Of a stretch of DNA of 62,452 nt, positions 53,816 to 62,452 are shown piece by piece. Each line of letters opens with the position of its first letter. Position 1 is the stretch's first letter. A program made the position numbers and the translations under genes. The notes under the pieces are model-generated. The model was given only the letters and a program-made list of their open reading frames with translations. It had not been told where the DNA came from and searched no databases. This DNA is from an uncultured Clostridia bacterium (GTDB lineage Bacteria > Bacillota > Clostridia > TANB77 > CAG-508), in NCBI GenBank assembly GCA_944392105.1, contig CALXVM010000009.1:1-62452 (forward strand), in the 5' to 3' direction.

Positions 53816-55744
53816 ATGGTAAAAGTAGAATTAAAAGACGGCTCTAAGCTAGAAATAGAGTCAGGCATGTCTATTTTAGATATAGCAAAAAAAATAAGTG
53901 AAGGATTAGCCAGAAATGCAATGGCTGGAAAAGTTGATGGGGAAGTAAAAGATTTACGTTACCCAATAGAGAAAGATTGCAAATTAGAAATTTTAACATT
54001 TGACGACGAAGATGGAAAAAAGGCATACTGGCATACAACTGCACACATTATGGCACAAGCAGTTAAAAGATTATATGGTGAAAATGTAAAGTTAACTATA
54101 GGACCTTCAATTGAAAATGGTTTTTATTATGACTTTGATGTAGAAAATCCAATTTCAGAAAATGACTTTGAAAAAATTGAAGAAGAAATGAAAAAAATAA
54201 TAAAAGAGGACTTACCTTTAGAAAGATATACTCTTCCAAGAGATGAGGCTATAGCTTTAATGAAAAAGATGGACGAGCCTTATAAGGTAGAATTAATAGA
54301 GGAGTTACCAAAAGGTGAGGAAATTTCTTTCTATAAACAAGGAGACTTTACAGACCTTTGTGCAGGACCACATTTAATGAGCACAGGTAAAGTTAAAGCA
54401 GTAAAACTACTTTCTACATCAGGAGCTTACTGGAGAGGAAACGAAAACAATAAAATGCTTCAAAGAATATATGGAATTTCTTTCCCTAAAGCAAGTCAAG
54501 TAGAAGAATATTTACAAATGCTAGAAGAAGCTAAACAAAGAGACCATAGAAAAATTGGTAAAGAATTGGAATTATTTATGACACATCCATTAGTAGGTTC
54601 TGGACTTCCAATGTATTTGCCAAATGGTGCTGTTGTTAGAAAGCTTTTAGAAAGATATATTCAAGACAAAGAAACTGCAATGGGATATCAACATGTATAT
54701 ACGCCATCTCTTGCAAATGTAGATTTATATAAAACATCTGGACATTGGGACCATTACAAAGAGGATATGTTCCCTGTAATGAAAATAGATACAGAAGAAT
54801 TAGTTTTAAGACCAATGAACTGCCCACACCACATGTTAGTATATAAAAACAAAATCCACTCATACAGAGACTTACCAATTAGAATTGGTGAGCTTGCACA
54901 TGACTTTAGATTTGAAGATAGCGGAAGCGTTTGCGGACTAGAAAGAGTTCGTGAAATGTGTCAAAATGATGCACACTTATTTGTAAGACCAGACCAAATT
55001 AAAGAAGAAGTTGCAAGAGTAGTACAATTAATACTATCTGTTTACAAAGACTTTGGATTTAAAGATTATAGATTTAGATTATCTTTAAGAGATAAACAAG
55101 ATAAACATAAATATTTCGATGATGACGAAATGTGGGAAAAAGCAGAAAGTCAATTAAGAGAAATATTAACAGAACTAGGACTTAACTTCTATGAGGCAGA
55201 AGGAGAAGCAGCATTTTATGGACCAAAATTAGATGTTCAATTAAAATCTGCTGTAGGACATGATGTAACAGTTTCTACATGTCAATTAGACTTCTTATTG
55301 CCTGAAAGATTTGAGCTAGAATATGTTGGTCAAGATGGAGAAAAACATAGACCAGTTGTAATTCATAGAGCCATTTTAGGTACATTTGATAGGTTTATGT
55401 GCTTCTTAATAGAAGAGACAAAAGGAGCTTTCCCATTATGGCTAGCACCTACACAGGTAAAAGTATTAACTATTTCAGACAAGCAAATAGATTATGCTAA
55501 ACAAGTAGAAGAAAAACTTCAAGCAAAAGGAATAAGAGTTTCTGTAGATGACAGAAGCGAGAAGATAGGTTATAAAATCCGTGAAGCACAACTTCAAAAA
55601 GTTCCATATATGCTTGTAATTGGTGACAAAGAAATAGAAGCAAATGCAGTAGGAGTACGTTCTAGAACAGATGGAGACATTGGTCAAATGAAATTAGACG
55701 AATTTGTAGAAAAAGTTGTAGATGAAGTTAAAAATTACAAATAA
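53816..55744 (+). CDS. thrS: Threonine-tRNA ligase
   Basis: A 642-residue class II synthetase. Domains in order: TGS (1-60, VKVELKDGSKLEIESGMSIL), SAD editing domain with HTTAHIMAQAVKRLYG and CAGPHLMSTGKVK, the catalytic core with the zinc-site residues in RPMNCPHHMLVY and HRAILGTFDRF, and a C-terminal anticodon-binding domain (VKVLTISDKQIDYAKQVEEK). Length is normal. AGAAGGGAAATG gives the ribosome binding site. The next two genes follow after 17-bp gaps, so thrS heads a probable three-gene operon. Confidence 0.97.
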   Translation: MVKVELKDGSKLEIESGMSILDIAKKISEGLARNAMAGKVDGEVKDLRYPIEKDCKLEILTFDDEDGKKAYWHTTAHIMAQAVKRLYGENVKLTIGPSIENGFYYDFDVENPISENDFEKIEEEMKKIIKEDLPLERYTLPRDEAIALMKKMDEPYKVELIEELPKGEEISFYKQGDFTDLCAGPHLMSTGKVKAVKLLSTSGAYWRGNENNKMLQRIYGISFPKASQVEEYLQMLEEAKQRDHRKIGKELELFMTHPLVGSGLPMYLPNGAVVRKLLERYIQDKETAMGYQHVYTPSLANVDLYKTSGHWDHYKEDMFPVMKIDTEELVLRPMNCPHHMLVYKNKIHSYRDLPIRIGELAHDFRFEDSGSVCGLERVREMCQNDAHLFVRPDQIKEEVARVVQLILSVYKDFGFKDYRFRLSLRDKQDKHKYFDDDEMWEKAESQLREILTELGLNFYEAEGEAAFYGPKLDVQLKSAVGHDVTVSTCQLDFLLPERFELEYVGQDGEKHRPVVIHRAILGTFDRFMCFLIEETKGAFPLWLAPTQVKVLTISDKQIDYAKQVEEKLQAKGIRVSVDDRSEKIGYKIREAQLQKVPYMLVIGDKEIEANAVGVRSRTDGDIGQMKLDEFVEKVVDEVKNYK

Positions 55745-55761
55745 ATAATATTGGAGGAAAG

Positions 55762-58068
55762 ATGCCAAGAAATACAGATGAAAACAAAAACATATTAGAA
55801 GATAAATTAAAATTTATAGGCTTAAACCTAAAAAGGCTACCTAGCTTTTTAAAGGACTTTGAGCCTTTAAATTTTAAGCCTACAAAATCACATGATGACA
55901 TAAATTATAAAATTTATAAATATGTAAATGTATTAGATGTAGAAATTTTGCTTACTCCACTAGATAGAACCGCAGATTTAGAACAAAGATATAAAAAAGC
56001 AGAGCCACTATGTAACTATCTAGATACAAGTACTAAAAAGAATGCAGAAAAGTTTGAGACTTTTATGGAAATGCTAGACAATTTAGACTTAGACGAAATA
56101 GAAAAATTAGACCAAGAACAAGAAAAACTAAATGAGCAAATTCCTTTAAAAGTTAAATATAAAAATAATTATATCTGGCAAATTTACTATGCTCCGGAAA
56201 GTAAAAAATATTTTATGCTTGTACCAACAACAGAAGTAAATAATAGTGCTTTGTTTTACTTAATAAAAAAACAAATAGAAAGCAAAAAATCTAAAAAGAA
56301 ATCTTATATATTTGTTCCAATAACACATATGGAATATTCAGGCAATTTGTATACAAGTCTCCAAATAACAGATTTGGAGAACTATTTATGGTATTTTACC
56401 AAAGAATGGCCTACTATATTTGAAGTGTTTGATAAAAGAGGTAATTCTACAATTAAAATAGTAGGAAAGGCAAAAGTTTATGACAACATTGTAAGTGACT
56501 ATATAATGGAGTTTAAAGATAAAGACAGTTGTATAGAAAAATATAAATTATTAAAAGCTTTGTTTTTGCTTTCTACAAGCTTTCCAAATGATTATACATT
56601 TAAAACAGCAATAGGTGAAGAAGGCGAGTTGGAGTTTAAATATAATGGTCAATTTATAAAATATGAAAATTTACCAGAATTTATAAAAGAGCAAGCCAAA
56701 GAAAAGACAGAAGAAATTAAGACTACAATTAAAGAAAAAGCAAAAAAGGAAGCATTATTAAAAAAATTAAAGAAAAAAATAGAAGAGCAAAACGCAGAAT
56801 ATTTAGAAAAGCAAAAACAAATTTCTACATTTTTGGAGTGTAAAAAAACTTTTTTTGGAAAGGTTAAATACTTCTTTAATGGAAGAAAGAAAAAAGAAGT
56901 TGTGTCAATAAAAAGAAGAGTAAACAATGAAGAGGAACAAGAAGAGGTTCAAGCTCCTCAAAAAGAAATTGTAACATATGAATTTGTAGAGAAAAAGATA
57001 TATACAATAGAAGATATTATAGAAATAGTAACTAAGCTAGATTCTATTAGAAAAGAATACAAGAATATAGATTTAGATGTAAAAGCAGCAGAGTTAAAAA
57101 CAGAAAATTTAACAAGAAAAATAAAAAATGCAAAAATATATATTGCAGAAATAAATAGTCATAAAAAGAGCATTTTTGAATTCTGGAAATTTGCCAATAA
57201 AGACGAACTACCAGGCTTAAATGAAGGAGACTTAGACGAGAATGAGAATGACAAAATAGGAAAAATATTTGATGTAGATAGTGACATTGCAGAATTAGGT
57301 AAGAAAATAGACGAAGTACAAAGAGTAAAACTTTCTAAAAACGAAGCTGATGCTTTGTTTGTGTTTAGATATTGCAGTAGAACTATGCAAATTTTAAATG
57401 AAACTAAGAAGAGTACAGATTTAACAGAAAAACAATTAAAAGAAATAGAAAAAGAATTAAAACAACTTAAAAAATCATTTAATGCAGATTTAAAAAATAT
57501 AAATCTTATAGAATTTGACGTATTTGGAAGTATTCTTTCAAACGAAAAAGATAAATCTTCAATTAACAATGTAAGACACAGAGAAAATCAAAAAGACAAA
57601 TACAGAATATTAAACATCAATAAAGAAATAACACTTGAAGATTTTATAGACAATGTTAGAAATTGCTTAAATCTAGTTAAAGAAGTTTTAAACAAAATAA
57701 AAACAAATTCAGAACTTTCTATATATAAGCTAAGTAGCAAAAAAATAAAAATAGAAAATTTAAACATATTCAATATAAATCCAAAAAATGAATTCAAAGA
57801 TGTGGACTTTTCAAAAGATAAAGAAGTGTATTTGTATAAAATTAATATAAAAGAAAATACGCCAGTTGCATTTTACACAAACTATGTGTTTTACGACAAT
57901 TTTAACAAAACTTTACCAGTGGGGATGGACATTTCTACAGAAATTTTATTTGATACATTTAAGTCAAAAATAAAAGAAATAAATCAAGAAACATTTAACA
58001 TTAATGTGTATGACGATGAATATACTAGTAAAGTACTTAAGGTAAATGTAGTAGAATATGAGAACTAG
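55762..58068 (+). CDS. Large protein of unknown function in the thrS operon
   Basis: A 768-residue protein not recognised. The first 270 residues look like a mixed alpha/beta domain (IPLKVKYKNNYIWQIYYAPE; KKYFMLVPTTEVNN; KKSYIFVPITHMEYSGNLY). Residues 310-360 and 430-580 are strongly charged coiled-coil helices (KEKAKKEALLKKLKKKIEEQ). The last 150 residues are again beta-rich. No signal peptide, membrane helix, P-loop or zinc motif is visible, so it is probably cytoplasmic. GGAGG lies five bases before the ATG. It sits between thrS and a kinase that carries a ThrRS-like N-terminus, with 17 bp on each side; a role tied to tRNA or nucleotides is only an inference. Confidence 0.8.
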   Translation: MPRNTDENKNILEDKLKFIGLNLKRLPSFLKDFEPLNFKPTKSHDDINYKIYKYVNVLDVEILLTPLDRTADLEQRYKKAEPLCNYLDTSTKKNAEKFETFMEMLDNLDLDEIEKLDQEQEKLNEQIPLKVKYKNNYIWQIYYAPESKKYFMLVPTTEVNNSALFYLIKKQIESKKSKKKSYIFVPITHMEYSGNLYTSLQITDLENYLWYFTKEWPTIFEVFDKRGNSTIKIVGKAKVYDNIVSDYIMEFKDKDSCIEKYKLLKALFLLSTSFPNDYTFKTAIGEEGELEFKYNGQFIKYENLPEFIKEQAKEKTEEIKTTIKEKAKKEALLKKLKKKIEEQNAEYLEKQKQISTFLECKKTFFGKVKYFFNGRKKKEVVSIKRRVNNEEEQEEVQAPQKEIVTYEFVEKKIYTIEDIIEIVTKLDSIRKEYKNIDLDVKAAELKTENLTRKIKNAKIYIAEINSHKKSIFEFWKFANKDELPGLNEGDLDENENDKIGKIFDVDSDIAELGKKIDEVQRVKLSKNEADALFVFRYCSRTMQILNETKKSTDLTEKQLKEIEKELKQLKKSFNADLKNINLIEFDVFGSILSNEKDKSSINNVRHRENQKDKYRILNINKEITLEDFIDNVRNCLNLVKEVLNKIKTNSELSIYKLSSKKIKIENLNIFNINPKNEFKDVDFSKDKEVYLYKINIKENTPVAFYTNYVFYDNFNKTLPVGMDISTEILFDTFKSKIKEINQETFNINVYDDEYTSKVLKVNVVEYEN

Positions 58069-58085
58069 AAAGGAATAAAAATAAT

Positions 58086-59729
58086 ATGGATTTAGTCTAT
58101 AAAGGCGATACAAAAATAAAAATGGGAGAGCATAAAAAAATTATAGATATATTTAAAAATGAAATAGAAAACAGCAAAACAGAAATAATAGCTTGCAAAT
58201 GTAATAACGAAATAAGAAGTTTAAGCTATGAACCAGAAGAAAATGAAACAGTAGAATTAATAGATGTTTCTTCAGCAGATGGTATGAGAATATATGTAAG
58301 AGGATTGCTTTTAATAATGTCAAAAGCATTTCATAAACTATACCCAGAAGCTTTGCTTACAGTAAATTATCAACTATCAAATGCAACATTTTGTCAAATT
58401 GATAACATGGAAGCTACAGAAGAAATGATTGAAAATGTTAGCAAAGAAATGGAAAAAATAATAGCTTCTGACATAGAAATAAAAAAAGTTGTTATGACAA
58501 AAGAAGAAGCAGCGAAGTTTTACGATAAAGAGCAAACGTTAAGAGGAAGGTTACAACTTGACAACAAGGATAAAGATACAGTTTCACTATATTTCTGCGA
58601 AGATTATTATAATTACTTTTATGGAGTTATGCCAATTTCAACTGGATATACAAAAACATTTGAGTTAAAAGTATATAATAATGGATTTTTAATAAGATAT
58701 CCAAGTAGAAAAAATCCAGAGGAATTAGAAGAATATAAAGAAAACAAAAAATTATTAAATACTCTTCAAGAATATGAGGACATACATAGGGTTTTAGGTA
58801 TTAATACAATATATAAGCTAAACAGAGAAATATTAAGTGGAAATGAAAAAGACGTAATACTTTTAGCAGAAGCATTACACGAGAAAAAAATATCTGATAT
58901 AGCAGATAAAATTGTAAATAGAAATGACGTAAAAGTAGTATTAATAGCAGGACCATCATCTTCTGGAAAAACTACATTTGCTAAAAGGTTAGGTCTTCAA
59001 CTAAGACTTAATGGATTAAAACCAGTAACTATATCTGTAGACAACTACTTTGTAGAAAGAACAGAAACTCCTTTAGACGAAAACGGAAAATATAACTTTG
59101 AATGTTTAGAGGCAATAGACTTAAAACTATTTAACCATGACTTAATAGAACTACTAAAAGGTAATGAAATACTAATGCCAACATTTAACTTTAAAACAGG
59201 TTGCAAAGAATATACTGGTGAAACAATGAAATTGGGTTCTGATGAAATTTTAGTAATAGAAGGCATCCATTGTTTAAATGACAAACTAACAGCAGCAATT
59301 CCAAGAGAAAACAAATATAAAATATATATTAGCAACTTAACTGTTTTAAATATTGACTACTTTAATAGAATTTCAACTACAGATAGTAGACTAATAAGAA
59401 GAATAGTAAGAGACTATAAATTTAGAAGCTATAATGCAATGCACACACTTCAAATATGGAACTCTGTTAATAGAGGAGAAGAGCAATATATTTATCCGTT
59501 CCAAGAAGAAGCGGATAGCATGTTTAACACATCACTAATATATGAATTTTGTGTATTAAAAAAATTTGCAGTACCTTTGCTAGAAAGTATTAACAGTAGC
59601 TACCCTGAATACTCAGAAGCAAGAAGACTATTAGAATTTTTAAAATACTTTGAAACAATAGACATGGAAAATGTACCAAAAAACTCATTATTAAGAGAAT
59701 TTATAGGAGACAGTATATTTGAATATTAG
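58086..59729 (+). CDS. Nucleoside kinase fused to ThrRS-like TGS/SAD domains
   Basis: A 547-residue fusion. Residues 1-70 look like a TGS domain and 70-180 like the SAD domain of threonyl-tRNA synthetase, but the HxxxH editing motif is replaced (RGLLLIMSKAF), so editing is unlikely. The C-terminal half is a uridine kinase/phosphoribulokinase-type P-loop kinase: Walker A GPSSSGKTTFAKRL near residue 285, SVDNYFVERTETP, VIEGIHCLND, and RRIVRDYKFR. Proteins of this layout are annotated as uridine kinase or nucleoside kinase. It is the third gene of the thrS cluster. The true substrate is unproven. Confidence 0.85.
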   Translation: MDLVYKGDTKIKMGEHKKIIDIFKNEIENSKTEIIACKCNNEIRSLSYEPEENETVELIDVSSADGMRIYVRGLLLIMSKAFHKLYPEALLTVNYQLSNATFCQIDNMEATEEMIENVSKEMEKIIASDIEIKKVVMTKEEAAKFYDKEQTLRGRLQLDNKDKDTVSLYFCEDYYNYFYGVMPISTGYTKTFELKVYNNGFLIRYPSRKNPEELEEYKENKKLLNTLQEYEDIHRVLGINTIYKLNREILSGNEKDVILLAEALHEKKISDIADKIVNRNDVKVVLIAGPSSSGKTTFAKRLGLQLRLNGLKPVTISVDNYFVERTETPLDENGKYNFECLEAIDLKLFNHDLIELLKGNEILMPTFNFKTGCKEYTGETMKLGSDEILVIEGIHCLNDKLTAAIPRENKYKIYISNLTVLNIDYFNRISTTDSRLIRRIVRDYKFRSYNAMHTLQIWNSVNRGEEQYIYPFQEEADSMFNTSLIYEFCVLKKFAVPLLESINSSYPEYSEARRLLEFLKYFETIDMENVPKNSLLREFIGDSIFEY

Positions 59730-59871
59730 GAAACAAGGATATGTTTCAAGACTGACGAAATAACTCTATAAGAATAGTTAAGTATGATAAATTAATTATA
59801 TTTTTATAAAAGGTTTAGTAGGCTTTCCTTAAAAAGCCTAAATTTTTTATATAGAAAGAGTATAGAAAAAA

Positions 59872-60192
59872 ATGGGAAGAAAATTTACAGAAATAGACGA
59901 AGAATTTATATGCGAAAATTGTGGCAAACTAGTAAAACCACTTGGTTACTCATGTAGAAATCACTGTAACTACTGCTTACACTCAAAACATGTAGATATA
60001 AACCCAGGAGACAGAGAAGAACAATGCCATGGAATACTAGAGCCAATAAGCGTAGAACTCGACTCAAAAAAAGGCTACGTAATAATCTTCAAATGTAAAA
60101 AATGTGGTGCAATTAGAAGAAACAAAGCCGCAATAGACGACAACATGGATTTAATAATAAAATTAACTGTCAATGGGGACGGAAATTTTTGA
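59872..60192 (+). CDS. RNHCP domain protein
   Basis: A 106-residue zinc-ribbon-like protein. The family name motif is visible as RNHCNYCLHSKHVD, with other cysteine pairs in FICENCGKLV and FKCKKCGAIRRNKAA, enough for two metal sites. The function of the family is unknown; nucleic-acid binding is often assumed. The ribosome binding site is weak (AAAGAG). The last residues (VNGDGNF) and the stop codon lie in a TGTCAATGGGGACG repeat, so the normal C-terminus has probably been replaced by repeat-derived codons. Confidence 0.85.
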   Translation: MGRKFTEIDEEFICENCGKLVKPLGYSCRNHCNYCLHSKHVDINPGDREEQCHGILEPISVELDSKKGYVIIFKCKKCGAIRRNKAAIDDNMDLIIKLTVNGDGNF

Positions 60193-60194
60193 CA
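60168..60194. repeat. TGTCAATRGGGACG palindromic repeat unit
   Basis: TGTCAA (60168-60173) and TTGACA (60189-60194) are perfect inverted ends around GGGGACGG. It overlaps the end of the RNHCP gene. A second, similar unit begins at 60198. Confidence 0.75.
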
Positions 60195-60198
60195 ACTT

Positions 60199-60296
60199 GT
60201 CAATAGGGACGTAGATGTTTGACCACATACCAATATATAACATAGAATTTTTACAAAAATGTGACAAAAACGCCAAAAATATCTGCAAAAACGTGA
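60199..60296 (+). repeat. 98-bp direct repeat, left copy
   Basis: A 98-bp sequence beginning GTCAATAGGGACG. It matches 61674-61771 at about 90 of 98 positions; most differences are C/T changes. It lies just upstream of the DUF4143 ATPase gene. Confidence 0.92.
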
Positions 60297-60384
60297 AAAA
60301 AACATCTAAAAAGCTTGTAAAAGTGTGATAATAGCGGTATAATATAGTAAACAAATTATATACTATATTATGGAGATGATTTAT

Positions 60385-61689
60385 TTGAAAAGATTTATAT
60401 TAGAAAAATTAATAAATTGGAAAAATAGCAAATATAGAAAGCCATTAATTCTAAAAGGAGCTAGACAAATAGGAAAAACATATATTTTACAACAGTTTGG
60501 CAGGGAAAACTATGAAGGCGTGGCATACTTTAATTTTGACCATGATAAAGATTTATACAATTTATTTACTAATACAAAAAATCCAAAAAGAATTCTAGAG
60601 CAGCTGGCTTTTATTTATGGAAAAGCAATAATTCCAGGAAAGACATTAATAATTTTTGATGAAATTCAAGAATGCCCTAATGCATTAAACAGTTTAAAGT
60701 ATTTCCAAGAAGAAGCAAATGAATATCATATAGTTTGTGCAGGCAGTTTATTAGGAATACGATTGTCACATACATCATTTCCAGTAGGAAAAGTAGAATT
60801 TTTAAATATGTATCCAATGACATTTAGGGAATTTTTAATTGCAGATAATTGTAGCAATTTAGTAGATTACATGGACAGCATAAGCAACATTGAAAATATT
60901 CCAGATATATTCTTTAATCAATTAGAAGAAAAACTGAAAGCATATTTTATAATTGGTGGTATGCCAGAGGCAGTTAAAGCTTGGGTAAATGAAAAAGATA
61001 TGGAACTAGTAAATACTATACAAGATAACATTTTAAAAGCTTATGAAAGTGATTTTGCGAAACACACCAATAATATCGAAGCAAATAAGATTTCTTTAAT
61101 TTGGAACAACATACCATCACAATTAGCAAAAGAAAACAAAAAGTTTCTTTATCAAACAATAAAAGATGGGGCAAGAGCTAGAGAATACGAATCAGCATTA
61201 AATTGGTTAAATGATTCTAATTTAATTTACAAGATTTATAACATAACAAAACCAGATTTTCCAATAAAAGCTTATAACGACTTAAGTGCATTTAAGATTT
61301 ATATAAATGACGTTGGATTGCTTAGAAAAATGGCTAATTTGGATAGCAGAATTGTAATAGAAGGAAATAAACTGTTTGAAGAGTTTAAGGGAGCATTTAC
61401 AGAAAACTATGTATTAAATATGTTAACAGCAACATTAGACAATGTGCCTAATTACTACACATTTGATAGACATGAAATAGACTTTATAATACAATATAAA
61501 AATGAAATAATCCCTATTGAAGTAAAATCTAGTGAAAACATTAATAATACAAGTTTAAAAATATATAATGATAGATATAATCCTAAAATTAGACTAAGAT
61601 TTTCTATGAAAAACTTACAAAAAGATGGCAACTTAATAAATATACCTTTATTTATGATAGAATATTTGTCAATGTCAATAGGGACGTAG
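60385..61689 (+). CDS. AAA ATPase with DUF4143 nuclease-like C-terminus
   Basis: A 434-residue protein. Walker A is GARQIGKTY near residue 25, Walker B is TLIIFDEIQEC, and the sensor region has CAGSLLGI. The DUF4143 part follows (YPMTFREFLIAD; GGMPEAV). The C-terminal segment HEIDFIIQYKNEIIPIEVKS has the D-x(n)-ExK spacing of PD-(D/E)XK nucleases. These proteins are common in mobile or defence-type cargo, with unproven function. TTG 60385 was chosen because GGAG at 60372 fits it and the family start KRFILEKLI follows; ATG 60370 would overlap that site. The gene lies between 98-bp direct repeats, and its last residues (SIGT) and stop are repeat sequence. Confidence 0.9.
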   Translation: MKRFILEKLINWKNSKYRKPLILKGARQIGKTYILQQFGRENYEGVAYFNFDHDKDLYNLFTNTKNPKRILEQLAFIYGKAIIPGKTLIIFDEIQECPNALNSLKYFQEEANEYHIVCAGSLLGIRLSHTSFPVGKVEFLNMYPMTFREFLIADNCSNLVDYMDSISNIENIPDIFFNQLEEKLKAYFIIGGMPEAVKAWVNEKDMELVNTIQDNILKAYESDFAKHTNNIEANKISLIWNNIPSQLAKENKKFLYQTIKDGARAREYESALNWLNDSNLIYKIYNITKPDFPIKAYNDLSAFKIYINDVGLLRKMANLDSRIVIEGNKLFEEFKGAFTENYVLNMLTATLDNVPNYYTFDRHEIDFIIQYKNEIIPIEVKSSENINNTSLKIYNDRYNPKIRLRFSMKNLQKDGNLINIPLFMIEYLSMSIGT

Positions 61690-61771
61690 ATGTTTGACCA
61701 CATATTAATATATAACATAGAATTTTTACAAAAATGTGATAAAAATGTCAAAAACACATGCAAAAACGTGA
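61674..61771 (+). repeat. 98-bp direct repeat, right copy
   Basis: The partner of 60199-60296, in the same orientation. Its first 16 bases encode the C-terminus and stop of the ATPase gene. Confidence 0.92.
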
Positions 61772-62160
61772 CGATTAAGAAGAAATAGTGACAAATATAA
61801 TTAATTGAATATAAAACAGAATAAATAAAGATAGTATTTTTATTATGAAAGATTACTTAGAATTTTGCAAAAACAAAAGCTAAAATCTTTCAAGTAATAA
61901 AAGTGCTATTTTTTTATAAAATTAAAGAGTATATAAGCTAATAATTGCAGACCAACCAAAACGCACTAAAAAAATGAAATTAAGATGAAATAAAATTGTA
62001 ATGAAAATGTAATACAAAAGAAACACACAATCTTATAATGAGATGACATAATAATATCATAAATTGAAATAAAAAAGAAAGGATTGTTCCTATTAAAAAA
62101 ATGATTAAAAAACAAAAAAATGGGAATAATAACAAAAGAAAGAATATGTAGGAGGAAAAA
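61772..62160. other. Gene-free stretch after the ATPase
   Basis: No gene was found. A small inverted repeat (GAAAGATT near 61847 with AATCTTTC near 61885) and short A-rich readings are all that is visible. The 3' end carries the ribosome binding site of the broken prepilin-like gene. Confidence 0.6.
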
Positions 62161-62330
62161 ATGAAAGAAGAAACAAGAAAGAGGACAAACTTAATAAGTG
62201 CTAAATTATTACAGAAAAACCATAAGAATAACAAGCGGAATAACACTAATAGCGTTGGTCGTTACGATGGTGTTACATTATGATAAAGTTAAAAAATGTA
62301 GTAATAGCAATAGTTTCCTCCTTTCAAGTA
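62161..62330 (+). pseudogene. Broken prepilin-leader surface protein gene
   Basis: After a strong TAGGAGG site, the ATG frame reads 40 codons and stops at 62281. In the next frame the prepilin-type leader appears: TIRITSGITLIALVVTMV, close to the leader of the 896-residue surface protein at 16,835. The leader frame runs to a stop near 62330 without further pilin features. One frameshift separates start and leader, and the body of the protein is missing. The loss may be linked to the insertion element just downstream. Confidence 0.7.
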
Positions 62331-62378
62331 TATAATTAAGTAAAAAAATATATAGAATTTTTTAAAACAAGTAGATTT

Positions 62379-62411
62379 TGAACTGAACCCAAAAAGTTAG
62401 ACACTTTTTGA
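62379..62411. mobile_element. Terminal inverted repeat of an IS3-family element
   Basis: TGAACTGAACCCAAAAAGTT and the following AGACACTTTTTG are typical of IS150-group ends. The element runs off the window to the right. Confidence 0.75.
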
Positions 62412-62422
62412 TTAAGTTTATA

Positions 62423-62452
62423 TTAGGCTACTTTTAAGGAATGAATTCTGTA
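62423..62452 (-). CDS. IS3-family (IS150 group) transposase, C-terminal end only
   Basis: On the minus strand the last nine codons before the stop read YRIHSLKVA, matching the usual C-terminus of IS150-type OrfB transposases (VEYRxxSL). The rest lies beyond the window edge. Its place just inside the inverted repeat agrees with the normal layout of the element. Confidence 0.7.
   Translation of the reverse strand, partial: YRIHSLKVA

Noticed and set aside
60168..61771. CRISPR array from the repeated GTCAATAGGGACG units
   Set aside because: The units are few, not regularly spaced, and flank or enter genes; no cas gene is present.

Overview
The window is a 62 kb piece of a very AT-rich (roughly 27-30% G+C by eye) Gram-positive chromosome. 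It carries PolC, the sporulation sigma factors SigK and SigH, a T-box-controlled glycyl-tRNA synthetase, RqcH, a sortase with an LPXTG substrate, and many A-ending codons. This suggests an endospore-forming, probably uncultured gut-type member of the Clostridia. It is mostly a chromosomal backbone, not a plasmid or prophage. No rRNA or CRISPR array was seen; there is one tRNA, tRNA-Thr(GGT).

Layout. 0.1-4.5 kb: protein quality control (tig, clpP, clpX) and a TrmR-like O-methyltransferase. 4.5-9.7 kb: two membrane proteins, a TrhP-like U32 protein (with TrmR, the likely wobble-uridine hydroxylation and methylation pair), a DUF368 lipid-carrier flippase, a patatin-like lipase and a small anchored protein. 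9.8-14.9 kb, minus strand: sigK, a Lon-like protease, and rimI/tsaB/tsaE for t6A tRNA modification. 15-20 kb: accessory region with a decayed transposase, a decayed small gene, an FxLYD protein and an 896-residue surface protein with a prepilin-like leader. 20-26 kb: a long U32 (RlhA-like) protein, a tiny Cys-rich protein, secG and RNase R. 26-30.4 kb: a FIST sensor, aldehyde dehydrogenase and iron alcohol dehydrogenase. 30.4-30.8 kb: one gene of strikingly higher G+C, apparently foreign. 31-36.5 kb: rqcH, sigH, tRNA-Thr, ychF, LPXTG protein and sortase. 36.8-46 kb: the pyrH-frr-uppS-cdsA-rseP-polC block, without the usual dxr and proS. 46-49 kb: a 939-residue protein built almost wholly of tandem helix-turn-helix-like modules, then a DUF1294 protein. 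49.3-49.8 kb: a DnaA-box cluster. 49.8-60 kb: a BclA-like protein, T-box-glyS, pgi, thrS, an unknown 768-residue protein, a TGS/SAD-kinase fusion and an RNHCP protein. 60.2-62.4 kb: a DUF4143 ATPase flanked by 98-bp direct repeats, a broken prepilin-like gene, and the end of an IS3-family element.

Two families of short palindromic repeats (one with a GGGGACAGGTC core, one with TGTCAATRGGGACG) lie at gene ends. They supply C-terminal codons for RNase R, the RNHCP protein and the DUF4143 ATPase, and an intrinsic terminator for glyS. The most unusual items are the tandem-HTH protein, the G+C-rich orphan gene, the nested palindrome between the two dehydrogenase genes, the DnaA-box cluster and the repeat-flanked ATPase.
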